This document shows, in pieces, positions 7,251 to 15,131 of a DNA stretch of 16,531 bases. The notes beneath the pieces are model-generated. The model saw only the letters and a program-made list of their open reading frames with translations. It made no database searches and had not been told where the DNA came from. Each line of letters starts with the position of its first letter. Within the stretch, counting starts at the first letter, position 1. Source of the stretch: Pseudomonadota bacterium (GTDB lineage Bacteria > Pseudomonadota > Gammaproteobacteria > PS1 > Pseudothioglobaceae); the NCBI GenBank assembly GCA_022600395.1, contig JAHZKM010000018.1:1-16531 (forward strand), written 5' to 3'. The translations under genes were made by a program, and so were the position numbers.

Positions 7251-8042
7251 CTAGGTTAGGTAATCTAAATCAGTGGGCTGTTTAAAGATGTTAATGCTTT
7301 GTGGCTGTTGTAGATTTGTTTTATGCAATTGCAGCTCATTACTCTCATGCGAACTGACGTTTATTATTGATTGAACCGGCATCCATAAAGCTGCCACACC
7401 TAGGCCTATAATTAATAATCCTGATGTTTTTCTAACCCAAGGATTTTGCACCAAATGTGTTAGCTGGTTAGATAAGCTGGCCATTAACAATAAACTAGGC
7501 AACGTACCAAGGCCAAATGCCAGCATAATCAGCCCGCCTTGGGCAGCTGACCCTGACACAATTGCAAAACTCAAGGCGCCATATACTAATCCACAAGGAA
7601 TGCCACCCCACAATAGGCCCGTGAAAAAGGCAGATTTTAAATCTTTAATAGGTAAAAATCGCTGGGTTAATGGCTGTAACAACGCCCAAAACCTTGCCCC
7701 TATTTTTTCTAATACTTGAATACCTGATGACCAGCCACCAATATACAAACCCACCATTAGCATTAACACTCCCGAAAAGATTCTTAGGAGTTTATCAAAT
7801 AGATTCATTTGCAAAGTTTGCGCTAATACAGCACCTAACAAACCAAATACGATACCCATTAAAATATAGCTAAGTATTCGACCAAGATTGTAGTTAAGGT
7901 GGAAAAGCGCCACTTTTTTAGGACTTGATTTCACGTCTGGAGCAAGGCCTGCTGTTAGCATTCCGACGACACCACCACACATACCTAAACAATGAACACC
8001 GCCTAAGAAGCCCATTAAAAATACGCTAATCAGAATATCCAT
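7251..8042 (-). CDS. TauE/SafE-like (DsbD_2/UreH-type) membrane protein with CxxxC motif
   Basis: An integral inner-membrane protein of 263 residues with about six hydrophobic segments in the first 225. The N-terminal GGVHCLGMCGGVVG (Cys18 and Cys22) and the mid-protein GGIPCGLVYGAL (Cys150) are the signature of the 'sulfite exporter TauE/SafE' annotation group, Pfam-type DsbD_2, whose members are often found beside cbb3 oxidase genes and are thought to help copper handling or cytochrome maturation. Here no oxidase gene is near, so the role is open. The C-terminal ~40 residues after the last membrane segment are hydrophilic, rich in Gln, Asn and Ser, and not typical of the family. Its ATG shares a base with the corC stop (TAATG). 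The name 'sulfite exporter' should not be read as proven function. Confidence 0.8.
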   Translation of the reverse strand: MDILISVFLMGFLGGVHCLGMCGGVVGMLTAGLAPDVKSSPKKVALFHLNYNLGRILSYILMGIVFGLLGAVLAQTLQMNLFDKLLRIFSGVLMLMVGLYIGGWSSGIQVLEKIGARFWALLQPLTQRFLPIKDLKSAFFTGLLWGGIPCGLVYGALSFAIVSGSAAQGGLIMLAFGLGTLPSLLLMASLSNQLTHLVQNPWVRKTSGLLIIGLGVAALWMPVQSIINVSSHESNELQLHKTNLQQPQSINIFKQPTDLDYLT

Positions 8043-8890
8043 TAATCAGCATTTTGACTTGTTAAACGCTCAACTTCAAGCAGATGAATGCGGCGTGAAT
8101 CAGTTTTTAAAACTTTAAATTTAAATCCTTGACAGATAATCTCATCCATTTGATTTGGCAAGCGGGTAAATTCAGAAATAACAACACCAGCAATCGTATC
8201 AATATTCTCAGCAATTAGCTTGGTTTCAAAAAACGCTTCAAATTCTTCAATTGGCGTGTTAGCTTTTAATAAAAAACGACCATCACCAAAATCAATTATA
8301 TTGTCTTCCTCAAAATCATGCTCATCTTCGATCTCACCCACAATTTGTTCCAGCACATCTTCGAGCGTTACTAAGCCTGCAATTTCACCATATTCATCCA
8401 TCACTATAGCCATATGTGATTTTTTTTGCTGAAACAGTCTTAATAGCGCACCCAGTGTTTTGCTTTCAGGCACCAATATAGCGCTGCGTAGGTATTCTTT
8501 GTAATTAAATTCAGCACGCTTATCGCCTGCTAAGTAGCTCAGTAAATCTTTGGCTAAAATAACGCCTCGAATCTTATGACGCTTAGAATTAATAATAGGA
8601 AAACGAGAATGCGCAGATTTGATCATAATATCTAGCAAATCTTTGGTATCGGCATTATGCTCAATAGTGACCATTTTTGATTTTGGCACCATAACATCAC
8701 GCACTTCCATATTCTCCAGCTGCATCGTGCCTTCAATAATACCTCGACTATGAGAATCAATAATATGACTTTCTTCAGCCTCTTTTAGCGCTTGTACAAG
8801 TTCGTTATTTGAGCTTAGGGGCGTATGAAAAAATTTCTTAATCAATCGTTTTAAAAAAGACTGTGTCGAGGGAGGTTGGTCGTCAAACAT
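8042..8890 (-). CDS. corC: CorC/HlyC-type CBS-domain protein, magnesium-cobalt efflux or LPS-linked
   Basis: Cytoplasmic CBS-pair protein resembling E. coli CorC/YbeX (292 residues). From the ATG at 8890 it has 282 residues beginning MFDDQPPS, which aligns with E. coli MSDDNSHS. A longer reading from TTG at 8926 adds 12 residues without a family match or ribosome site, so I prefer 8890. The order is a short helical region, EVRDVMVPKSKMV leading into CBS 1 (about 62-118), CBS 2 (about 130-185, with MAIVMDEYGEIAGLVTLED), an acidic linker (GEIEDEHDFEEDN), then the C-terminal CorC_HlyC domain (about 200-275). It has no membrane part, unlike the DUF21 group. In E. coli it sits with ybeY and lnt; here it follows rnfH and leads into the membrane protein with a TAATG overlap, so the usual neighbours are missing. 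Confidence 0.9.
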   Translation of the reverse strand: MFDDQPPSTQSFLKRLIKKFFHTPLSSNNELVQALKEAEESHIIDSHSRGIIEGTMQLENMEVRDVMVPKSKMVTIEHNADTKDLLDIMIKSAHSRFPIINSKRHKIRGVILAKDLLSYLAGDKRAEFNYKEYLRSAILVPESKTLGALLRLFQQKKSHMAIVMDEYGEIAGLVTLEDVLEQIVGEIEDEHDFEEDNIIDFGDGRFLLKANTPIEEFEAFFETKLIAENIDTIAGVVISEFTRLPNQMDEIICQGFKFKVLKTDSRRIHLLEVERLTSQNAD

Positions 8891-8929
8891 GTATAAAGGC
8901 TTCAAGTTAAAGGAGTATTTTACCAAAAA

Positions 8930-9226
8930 TTAAGATTTTTTACCACTACGCATATTTTTGCCTTGGGCTGCACGCTCTTTACGCACTTGCTTGGGATCCG
9001 CAATAAGTGGTCTATATATTTCAACACGGTCTTTTTCACGTAAAATAGTGTTTAATTTGGCAATTTTTCCAAAGATGCCTGTTTTATCTTTTGTTAAATC
9101 AATTTGAGGATATAGCACTAGTATGCCTGAAAGCTCAATCGCTTGTTTTAGCGTTGTGCCTGCTTCAACCTCTATTTTTAATAGTGTTTGTTTGTTTTCT
9201 AAGGCGTAGGCAACTTCAATCTGCAT
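8930..9226 (-). CDS. rnfH: RnfH-family ubiquitin-like protein
   Basis: A 98-residue protein of the RnfH family (PF03658), a beta-grasp fold like ThiS, MoaD and ubiquitin. Typical marks: the N-terminal IEVAYALENKQTLLKIEVE, TLKQAIELSG, GIFGKIAKLNTILREKDRVEIYRPL and a basic C-terminal tail (KQVRKERAAQGKNMRSGKK). Unlike ThiS/MoaD it lacks a terminal Gly-Gly, so it is not a sulfur carrier. The family is often found beside ratA or the Rnf electron-transport genes; neither is present here, and its true job is unknown. Its ATG shares one base with the TAA of hisA (TAATG). About 3 bases (or 39 with the preferred start) separate it from corC. Confidence 0.88.
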   Translation of the reverse strand: MQIEVAYALENKQTLLKIEVEAGTTLKQAIELSGILVLYPQIDLTKDKTGIFGKIAKLNTILREKDRVEIYRPLIADPKQVRKERAAQGKNMRSGKKS

Positions 9227-9960
9227 TAATTTTTTTGATCACATAAGCGTTGCGCTTTAGCAAAATCCAGCGTGCCTTCATAAATAGCACGTCCAGTGAT
9301 CGCCCCACCAATACCGTGATGCGCCACGCTCAATAAATTGGTAATGTCGTCCATGTTAGTAATTCCGCCAGAAGCAATAATATCAATCGAAGTTTGCTTG
9401 GCTAGATCGGCTGTCGCTTCAACATTGACACCCTGCATCATACCGTCACGTGCAATATCAGTATAAACAATTGAACTAACACCGTCTTGCTCAAATTTTT
9501 TAGACAGTTCAACCACATGTAGATCTGTTTGTTTAGCCCAGCCTTCTGTTGCAACTAACCCATTATTGGCATCTAGACCCACAATGATTTTTCCTGGGAA
9601 TTCTCGACACAGCTCAGCAATAAATTCAGGGTGAGTAACAGCCATCGTGCCAATAATTAAATAACTAATACCCGCTTCGATATACGTGTTAGCAATTTGC
9701 ATATTACGAATACCGCCACCAATTTGCACTGGTAAATCAGGAAACGTTTTAGTAATTTCCGTCACGCTGGCAGCGTTAACAGGCTTACCTTCAAAAGCAC
9801 CATTTAAATCTACCAAATGCAAACGTTTTGCACCTTGATTAACCCATTGGGCAGCCATCTCAGTAGGATTATTAGAAAACACAGTCGTATCCTCCATTAA
9901 ACCTTGTCTGAGACGTACGCATTGTCCATCTTTTAAATCAATTGCGGGAATAATTACCAT
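9226..9960 (-). CDS. hisA: Phosphoribosylformimino-AICAR-phosphate isomerase HisA
   Basis: Cytoplasmic isomerase of histidine synthesis; it opens the ribose of ProFAR by an Amadori rearrangement to PRFAR. The 244-residue (beta/alpha)8 barrel has both catalytic aspartates: Asp8 in IPAIDLKDG and Asp130 in IVGLDANNG. Phosphate-binding segments [19 protein letters not shown] and IASGGITN are intact, and the second half repeats the first as expected for this duplicated barrel. It is not beside hisF or hisH, so the histidine genes are dispersed in this genome or this copy stands apart. It follows comM by seven bases and overlaps rnfH by one base. Confidence 0.97.
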   Translation of the reverse strand: MVIIPAIDLKDGQCVRLRQGLMEDTTVFSNNPTEMAAQWVNQGAKRLHLVDLNGAFEGKPVNAASVTEITKTFPDLPVQIGGGIRNMQIANTYIEAGISYLIIGTMAVTHPEFIAELCREFPGKIIVGLDANNGLVATEGWAKQTDLHVVELSKKFEQDGVSSIVYTDIARDGMMQGVNVEATADLAKQTSIDIIASGGITNMDDITNLLSVAHHGIGGAITGRAIYEGTLDFAKAQRLCDQKN

Positions 9961-9967
9961 TTATTAT

Positions 9968-11473
9968 TTATCCATTATGTCGTCGATATCCAATTGCCTC
10001 AATTAAATGCTGTTGCTCAACTGCATGAGCATGATCCAAATCGGCAATAGTTCTAGCGACTTTTAAAATTCGATGATACGCTCTTGCCGAAAGATGCAGC
10101 TTATCAATCACACTTTCTAACAATTGCCTATTATTTTTATCCAGAACAACTAAGTCATCAACCTCATCTGGGCTCAGACGATCATTTGATTTACCTTGTC
10201 TATTTAGCTGTACATTATAACAATCTAATACGCGATTTCTAATGGTTTCGCTGTTTTCTATTGGCTTATTTTTTTGATCTAATAAGATTTTTTTTGGCAA
10301 AGGTGGCACGTCTAATACCATATCAATACGGTCTAATAATGGCCCAGAGATCTTAAGTTGATATTTATGAATTTGGTCTTGCGTACAATGACACTTGCTA
10401 GTGCCATCACCATGATATCCGCATGGACAAGGATTCATTGCTGCGACTAGTTGAAAATTAGCTGGAAAAGTGACTTGCTGCTGCGCTCGTGAGAGGTGAA
10501 CTTCGCCACTTTCCAAAGGTTGTCTTAGAGTTTCTAATACATGGCGCGGAAATTCGGGCAACTCATCCAAAAACAAGACACCTTCATGTGCAAGAGAAAT
10601 TTCACCTGGCTTAGGGTAAGAACCGCCGCCAACGAGCGATACAGCTGATGACGAATGGTGAGGTGAGCGAAATGCTCGAATATACATTTGGGCACGATCA
10701 AGAACCTTGCCAGAAATAGAATAAATAGAAGCTCTTTGCAGGGCCTTTTCTGCACTCAAAGGTGGCATAATTGAAGGCAATCTTTCTGCCAGCATAGTCT
10801 TCCCAGAGCCCGGTGTACCGCGCAATAATATATTATGCTGGCCACTTGCGGCAACCTCTAACGCGCGCTTAGCTTGATATTGACCCTTAACTTGTGAAAA
10901 ATCATTGACATAAGTCGCTTGGCTTTTCGTTTGAATTGAACAAGGCTCAGGCTTGCCAATACCTGCTAAAAATTCACAAACTTGCAATAAATGCTTTGCT
11001 GGAAATATTTTAGCCTGTTCAAGTAGTGCGCATTGCTCGTAATCATCAGCGGGTATTACCAATGTATGTTGTTCATTATGCGCTTCAATAATGGCTGGCA
11101 GCAAGCCTTCAGTTGTATGCAGCAAACCGTCTAAACCCAGTTCTCCATAAAATTCAATTTGGGCCATATCAGCATGAGGCTTAATTTGCTCAGAGGCTAA
11201 TAAAATTCCAAGTGCAATAGGTAGGTCGTAGCGTCCACCACGCTTAGGCAAATTAGCAGGCGCCAAGCTAACGGTAATACGTCCTTTAGGAAATTTAAAG
11301 TGTGAATTGATTAAAGCAGATCGAACTCGATCTTTACTTTCTTTAAGCGCACCTTCAGGCAAGCCAACAATAGAAAATCCTGGCAAGCCGCCAGAAATAT
11401 GAACCTCGACTGTAACAACTGGTGCATCAAGTCCTGTTGAAGCGCGTGTAAAAATTTTAGCCAGCTGGCTCAT
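9968..11473 (-). CDS. comM: ComM/YifB, MCM-like AAA+ branch-migration helicase
   Basis: Hexameric ATPase of the Mg-chelatase-like YifB family, shown in Vibrio and Acinetobacter to promote branch migration during natural transformation. Numbered from the ATG at 11473 (501 residues), it has the N-terminal ChlI domain ([18 protein letters not shown] near 22), Walker A GTPGSGKT (219-226), Walker B VLFLDE (299-304), a cysteine pair cluster CPC...CHC (349-363) and a helical C-terminus ending in [10 protein letters not shown] choose 11473 because E. coli YifB begins MSLSIVHTRA, matching [11 protein letters not shown], and because ATG overlaps the tsaD TGA as ATGA; a longer frame from 11500 has nine extra residues without a match. 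The Cys cluster may hold zinc. It implies a capacity for recombination of incoming DNA, but no other competence gene is seen here. Confidence 0.93.
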   Translation of the reverse strand: MSQLAKIFTRASTGLDAPVVTVEVHISGGLPGFSIVGLPEGALKESKDRVRSALINSHFKFPKGRITVSLAPANLPKRGGRYDLPIALGILLASEQIKPHADMAQIEFYGELGLDGLLHTTEGLLPAIIEAHNEQHTLVIPADDYEQCALLEQAKIFPAKHLLQVCEFLAGIGKPEPCSIQTKSQATYVNDFSQVKGQYQAKRALEVAASGQHNILLRGTPGSGKTMLAERLPSIMPPLSAEKALQRASIYSISGKVLDRAQMYIRAFRSPHHSSSAVSLVGGGSYPKPGEISLAHEGVLFLDELPEFPRHVLETLRQPLESGEVHLSRAQQQVTFPANFQLVAAMNPCPCGYHGDGTSKCHCTQDQIHKYQLKISGPLLDRIDMVLDVPPLPKKILLDQKNKPIENSETIRNRVLDCYNVQLNRQGKSNDRLSPDEVDDLVVLDKNNRQLLESVIDKLHLSARAYHRILKVARTIADLDHAHAVEQQHLIEAIGYRRHNG

Positions 11474-12495
11474 ACCGCTTCTAAATCCTCCAAACTCCAT
11501 CTAGGTTGAATGGTAATTTCACCACCTGCTGTTTTTTGCCCTTGACTTAAACGAAAGTGTCCTGCAAGGGCAATCATTGCGCCATTATCTGTACAAAACT
11601 CTTGGCGCGGGTAGAATACTTGAATACCTTGCTTTAAACCCATTGCATCCAACTCTTGGCGCAATGATAAATTAGCACTAACTCCTCCAGCTACTACTAA
11701 TGTTGCTCTATGTGTCTGCTCTAAAGCACGACGACACTTAATCATCAGTGTTGAGGTTGCTGCCACTTCAAAAGCCTTAGCAATATCAGCTTTTTTCTCA
11801 GGATGCTTAGCAAACATGTTGCGTGCAAATGTTTTAAGACCACTAAAACTAAAATCTAGACCTGGACGATCAGTCATAGGCCTGGGAAATGTAAAAGCAC
11901 CTAAATTCCCTTGCTTAGCAAGCTTAGCTAAAGCTGGACCGCCTGGATATCCTAAACCTAAAATTTTAGCTGTTTTGTCAAACGCTTCACCAACTGCATC
12001 ATCTAAAGATTCTCCTAAGATCTTGTACTTACCAATTGCCTCAACATCAATCAACATAGTATGCCCGCCCGATACTAATAAAGCTACAAAAGGAAAGTTA
12101 GGTACTTTTTCCTCTAGCAAAGGCGCTAATAAATGTCCCTCCATATGATGCACTCCAAGAGAAGGAATTTTAAGACTCCAGGCTAAAGATTTTGCCACAG
12201 CACTACCAACCAATAAAGCTCCGGCAAGACCAGGCCCAGCTGTATAGGCTATGGCGCTAATATCATTTAATGTGATTTCTGCATCTGCAAGTACTGATTT
12301 GATTAAAGGCAAGGCACGCTGAATATGGTCACGAGAAGCTAGCTCAGGCACAACGCCGCCATACTCACTGTGAATATCTACCTGAGAAAACAGTTGATGG
12401 CCAATTAAGCCTTTTTCACTATGATACAAACCAATGCCTGTTTCATCGCAAGAGCTTTCAATCCCTAACGTAATAAACGGTTTAACGTCTGACAC
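11470..12495 (-). CDS. tsaD: tRNA N6-threonylcarbamoyladenosine transferase TsaD
   Basis: Catalytic subunit that transfers threonylcarbamoyl to A37 of ANN-decoding tRNAs, acting with TsaB and TsaE after TsaC. The 341 residues have the ASKHA fold and metal-site HxxxH: VHHMEGH (His117 and His121), plus [10 protein letters not shown] at 11-20, [13 protein letters not shown] (85-97), VSGGHTML and the C-terminal DNGAMIAL. The start is GTG at 12495, reading [19 protein letters not shown], and overlaps lptB by 14 bases. It is essential in most bacteria. In many genomes the gene sits next to rpsU/dnaG; here it lies in the middle of the mixed operon. Confidence 0.97.
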   Translation of the reverse strand: MSDVKPFITLGIESSCDETGIGLYHSEKGLIGHQLFSQVDIHSEYGGVVPELASRDHIQRALPLIKSVLADAEITLNDISAIAYTAGPGLAGALLVGSAVAKSLAWSLKIPSLGVHHMEGHLLAPLLEEKVPNFPFVALLVSGGHTMLIDVEAIGKYKILGESLDDAVGEAFDKTAKILGLGYPGGPALAKLAKQGNLGAFTFPRPMTDRPGLDFSFSGLKTFARNMFAKHPEKKADIAKAFEVAATSTLMIKCRRALEQTHRATLVVAGGVSANLSLRQELDAMGLKQGIQVFYPRQEFCTDNGAMIALAGHFRLSQGQKTAGGEITIQPRWSLEDLEAV

Positions 12496-13216
12496 TAGGC
12501 TCTCCCAAATAAACTTTTTTTACCTCAGAATTATCAAGGATGGCTTGCTTGTCTCCCATGGCAATAATACTTCCGGCATGTAAAACATAAGAATGATCGC
12601 AAGTATCAAGCATCTCTCGATAGTTATGATCAGTAATTAATACACCAATGCCTTTATCTTTTAAATGATAAATAATTTGTTGAATATCGCCCACAGAAAT
12701 TGGGTCTACACCTGCAAACGGCTCATCTAATAAAACAAATTTTGGATCCATTGCCAGTGCTCTGGCAATCTCAACTCGACGCCTTTCTCCACCTGAAAGA
12801 CTTAACCCGTCAATATGACGAATATGTTCAATATGAAATTCGGATAACAACTCTTCTAGACGATGTTTTCTTTGCGCTGTGTCTAGGTTATTATTTAGCT
12901 CCAAGACAGCTAAAATATTATCTTCTACTGAAAGCTTTCGAAAAATCGAAGGCTCTTGTGGCAAATACCCTAAGCCTAATTTAGAACGCTTATGCATAGG
13001 CATTTTACTCACTTTAACTTCATCAATAAAAACCTGGCCATGATCGGCTCGAACCAATCCGCATGCAATATAAAAACACGTGGTCTTGCCTGCACCATTG
13101 GGGCCCAAAAGACCAACAATTTCACCTGACTTGACGTCAAATGAAACATCAGACACCACTTCTCGTCGCGCGTATTTTTTAGAGATATTGGTAACAGTAA
13201 GTGTACTTGAAGACAT
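12482..13216 (-). CDS. lptB: LPS export ABC transporter ATPase LptB
   Basis: Cytoplasmic ATPase of the LptB2FG-C transporter that pulls lipopolysaccharide from the inner membrane toward the outer membrane. The 244 residues match the family. Visible elements: Walker A GPNGAGKT (38-45), Q-loop YLPQEP (Gln87), signature LSGGE (140-144), Walker B VLLDE with catalytic Glu165, D-loop GVDP and H-loop ITDHNYRE (His197). [12 protein letters not shown] and [13 protein letters not shown] are specific for LptB against other ABC ATPases. Normally it lies with lptC, lptA and rpoN; here those are absent and it sits between birA (35-base gap) and tsaD (14-base overlap). The organism should therefore make LPS. 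Confidence 0.95.
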   Translation of the reverse strand: MSSSTLTVTNISKKYARREVVSDVSFDVKSGEIVGLLGPNGAGKTTCFYIACGLVRADHGQVFIDEVKVSKMPMHKRSKLGLGYLPQEPSIFRKLSVEDNILAVLELNNNLDTAQRKHRLEELLSEFHIEHIRHIDGLSLSGGERRRVEIARALAMDPKFVLLDEPFAGVDPISVGDIQQIIYHLKDKGIGVLITDHNYREMLDTCDHSYVLHAGSIIAMGDKQAILDNSEVKKVYLGEPSVRR

Positions 13217-13251
13217 GATAAGCTGATTTATTTTCTATTGGATATCTTACC

Positions 13252-14034
13252 CTAAATAAGGCGGATTTGTTTGGAGCTACAGACTTCGATCAACTGGTCA
13301 TTCACCGCCACCATTAACATTCCTTGTGCATTAATTCCTTTGACTATACCAACAAATAGTTGATTATTAAAATCCAACTCTACTTGCCTGTTTTTTAAAT
13401 AATCCACCTGTTGCCATGACTGCAAAAAATGGGAAAGACCATGCAGCTCAAATAATTGGCAATTTTTTAAAAGATTGTTAATCAATAGAGCTGCCAAATC
13501 TTCAATAGCTGGCGGATTTTGCATGATACTTTTCAAATCAACCCAAGGCGAATGGCATTCAAAATTTTGCCTCAAATCATAATTTAAACCCAGCCCGATC
13601 ACAACAGATTGATACCGGCCTTGCAGTATATTTTCGATCAAAATACCTGCTAACTTTTGGTCATTAATGAGTACATCATTTGGCCATTTAAGCTTGGCTT
13701 GATTAATACCAAATGCCTCTAATGTATCAATAATAGAAAGCCCAATAACCAAGCTTAAACCATTCAATGAAAAATCTGCAGCAAATACATGGCGAACCGA
13801 TAGCAGTATGCTATTGTCTTTTTGACTCAACCAGGTGCGATCGTATTGACCCTTGCCTTGAGTTTGTTCTTTAGTAATACAGATTTGGGTAGTTTTTGAA
13901 AATTCTAAAGTCGATAAGTAATCATTCGTGCTCGCTATAGAGTCAAAAACAAAGCACTCAACTGAAGCGCTTATTTGATCGACTAAATGAGAATAATTAG
14001 CCATGTGATAATCAGCAACATCAATGAAAGCCAT
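13252..14034 (-). CDS. birA: Biotin-[acetyl-CoA-carboxylase] ligase BirA, ligase domain only
   Basis: Attaches biotin to the carrier subunit (BCCP) of acetyl-CoA carboxylase through biotinyl-AMP. The 260 residues lack the ~60-residue N-terminal winged helix of E. coli BirA, so this enzyme cannot repress a bio operon by itself. Catalytic motifs: DSIASTND (31-38), GLSLVIGLS, KWPNDV with Lys116 and KLAGIL (127-132), and the C-terminal SH3-like domain. The biotin-AMP loop reads GKGQYDR (60-66) in place of the usual GRGRRGR, an unusual form. Start is uncertain: ATG at 14034 gives 52 bases of overlap with dgkA, ATG at 14004 (MANYSHL) gives 22; the conserved part begins well after both. It follows dgkA and precedes lptB. 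Confidence 0.92.
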   Translation of the reverse strand: MAFIDVADYHMANYSHLVDQISASVECFVFDSIASTNDYLSTLEFSKTTQICITKEQTQGKGQYDRTWLSQKDNSILLSVRHVFAADFSLNGLSLVIGLSIIDTLEAFGINQAKLKWPNDVLINDQKLAGILIENILQGRYQSVVIGLGLNYDLRQNFECHSPWVDLKSIMQNPPAIEDLAALLINNLLKNCQLFELHGLSHFLQSWQQVDYLKNRQVELDFNNQLFVGIVKGINAQGMLMVAVNDQLIEVCSSKQIRLI

Positions 14035-14339
14035 ACTGCCGCTGAACCCATATCTTTAGCCGCTCCTGACAACACATGATACTCGTCACCGATACGGTCC
14101 ACCACCGACTCAATGGCTGAGTTAAGCACCTCTACAATGAGCACCAAAAAAACAACGACAATGAGTGCGAATTTTTCTAATGAGGAAATATCTAATATCA
14201 ATGCTAGTGGCACCAAAATGATTGCCAACCAAACCTCTTGTCGAAAAGCAGCTTCAGACTGATAACAAGTTTTTAGCCCTTTGATTGAAAATTTAAACGC
14301 GTTAAAAATTCTTTCTAGACCAATAGCTTCATTTTTCAC
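13983..14339 (-). CDS. dgkA: Diacylglycerol kinase DgkA
   Basis: Small inner-membrane kinase that turns diacylglycerol, a by-product of osmoregulated glucan and LPS modification, back into phosphatidate. The 118 residues (E. coli 122) have an amphipathic N-terminal helix and three membrane segments (about 36-50, 56-75, 100-118). Active-site residues line up with E. coli: Glu29 (SEAAFRQE), Glu70, Asn73 and Glu77 in EVLNSAIESVVDRIGDE, and Asp96 in AAKDMGSAAV. The start is GTG at 14339. It is the first gene of the long minus-strand run and its 3' end overlaps birA by 22-52 bases. A further short reading upstream is not supported. Confidence 0.95.
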   Translation of the reverse strand: MKNEAIGLERIFNAFKFSIKGLKTCYQSEAAFRQEVWLAIILVPLALILDISSLEKFALIVVVFLVLIVEVLNSAIESVVDRIGDEYHVLSGAAKDMGSAAVWLSLMLLIITWLIILI

Positions 14340-14395
14340 GAATGGCTCATTAAGTAGTTAAAATAGTTAAATCAATTTTACACACAAGTTTAATT
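14340..14395. promoter_or_regulatory. Divergent promoter region of dgkA operon and truA
   Basis: These 56 very AT-rich bases are the only gap between the dgkA and truA starts, so both must be started within or just outside it. On the + strand TAAAAT (14359-14364) with TTCACG 18 bases upstream (14335-14340) could serve truA. On the minus strand TTGTGT with TATTTT after 16 bases could serve dgkA and the whole twelve-gene run. Neither gene has a strong Shine-Dalgarno site. No operator palindrome is evident. Confidence 0.45.
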
Positions 14396-15130
14396 ATGAA
14401 AATAGCATTAGGCGTTGAATACATGGGCACTGATTTTCATGGATGGCAATTGCAAAAATCAGGCATTCGCACAGTACAGCTAGTTGTTGAAAAGGCACTT
14501 TCAAAAATTGCCGATCATCCTGTTCGGGTGTTTTGCTCAGGCCGAACTGACGCTGGTGTGCATGCAATTGAACAAGTTATTCATTTTGAAACTCAGGTCG
14601 AGCGTGAAGACAAAGCTTGGCTTTTTGGTGGCAATGTCAACTTGCCTCATGATGTTAACTTTATCTGGGCAAAGCGTGTTAATGATGACTTTCATGCTCG
14701 CTTTAATGCATGCGCCAGACGCTACCATTATAAGATTCACAACACCCCGGTACGTTCTGCTATTATTGGTCGGCACTCACTTTGGGAGCCTCGAGTTCTA
14801 AATGTTGATGCAATGAATAAAGCTGCCCAATACTTACTAGGCAAGCATGATTTTTCAGCTTTTAGAGGAAGCCTATGCCAGGCAAAATCACCCATTAAGA
14901 CCATTGAGTTCATTCGCTTAAGCCAAGATAATGATGAAATTTTGCTCGACATTAAAGCCAATGCATTTTTACATCATATGGTTAGAAATATAGTTGGTAC
15001 GCTACTTAGGGTAGGCAGAGGCGAGCGTTGTGCTGAATGGGTACAGACAGTATTAGCCTCAAAACAAAGAAAAGAGGCTGGCGCAACAGCTCAGCCTCAA
15101 GGCTTATATTTTGTCAAAGCGTTCTACTAA
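14396..15130 (+). CDS. truA: tRNA pseudouridine(38-40) synthase TruA
   Basis: Makes pseudouridine at positions 38-40 of the anticodon arm of many tRNAs. The 244 residues are a little shorter than E. coli TruA (270), as in many small genomes. Catalytic Asp52 lies in FCSGRTDAGVHA; other family marks are the N-terminal VEYMGTDFHGWQLQ, the Phe/Tyr-rich RFNACARRYHYKI near 103, KHDFSAFRG, and FLHHMVRNIVGTLL near the C-terminus. It stands alone on the + strand and its TAA is one base from the stop of the convergent transporter. In many relatives truA lies with trpF or asd; this link is not seen. Confidence 0.97.
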   Translation: MKIALGVEYMGTDFHGWQLQKSGIRTVQLVVEKALSKIADHPVRVFCSGRTDAGVHAIEQVIHFETQVEREDKAWLFGGNVNLPHDVNFIWAKRVNDDFHARFNACARRYHYKIHNTPVRSAIIGRHSLWEPRVLNVDAMNKAAQYLLGKHDFSAFRGSLCQAKSPIKTIEFIRLSQDNDEILLDIKANAFLHHMVRNIVGTLLRVGRGERCAEWVQTVLASKQRKEAGATAQPQGLYFVKAFY

Positions 15131-15131
15131 T

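Noticed and set aside
8891..8926. TTG start for corC that adds 12 residues
   Set aside because: No ribosome site and no match to the family N-terminus, whereas the ATG at 8890 aligns with E. coli CorC.
11474..11500. Upstream ATG for comM that adds nine residues
   Set aside because: The ATG at 11473 forms an ATGA overlap with tsaD and matches the YifB N-terminus.
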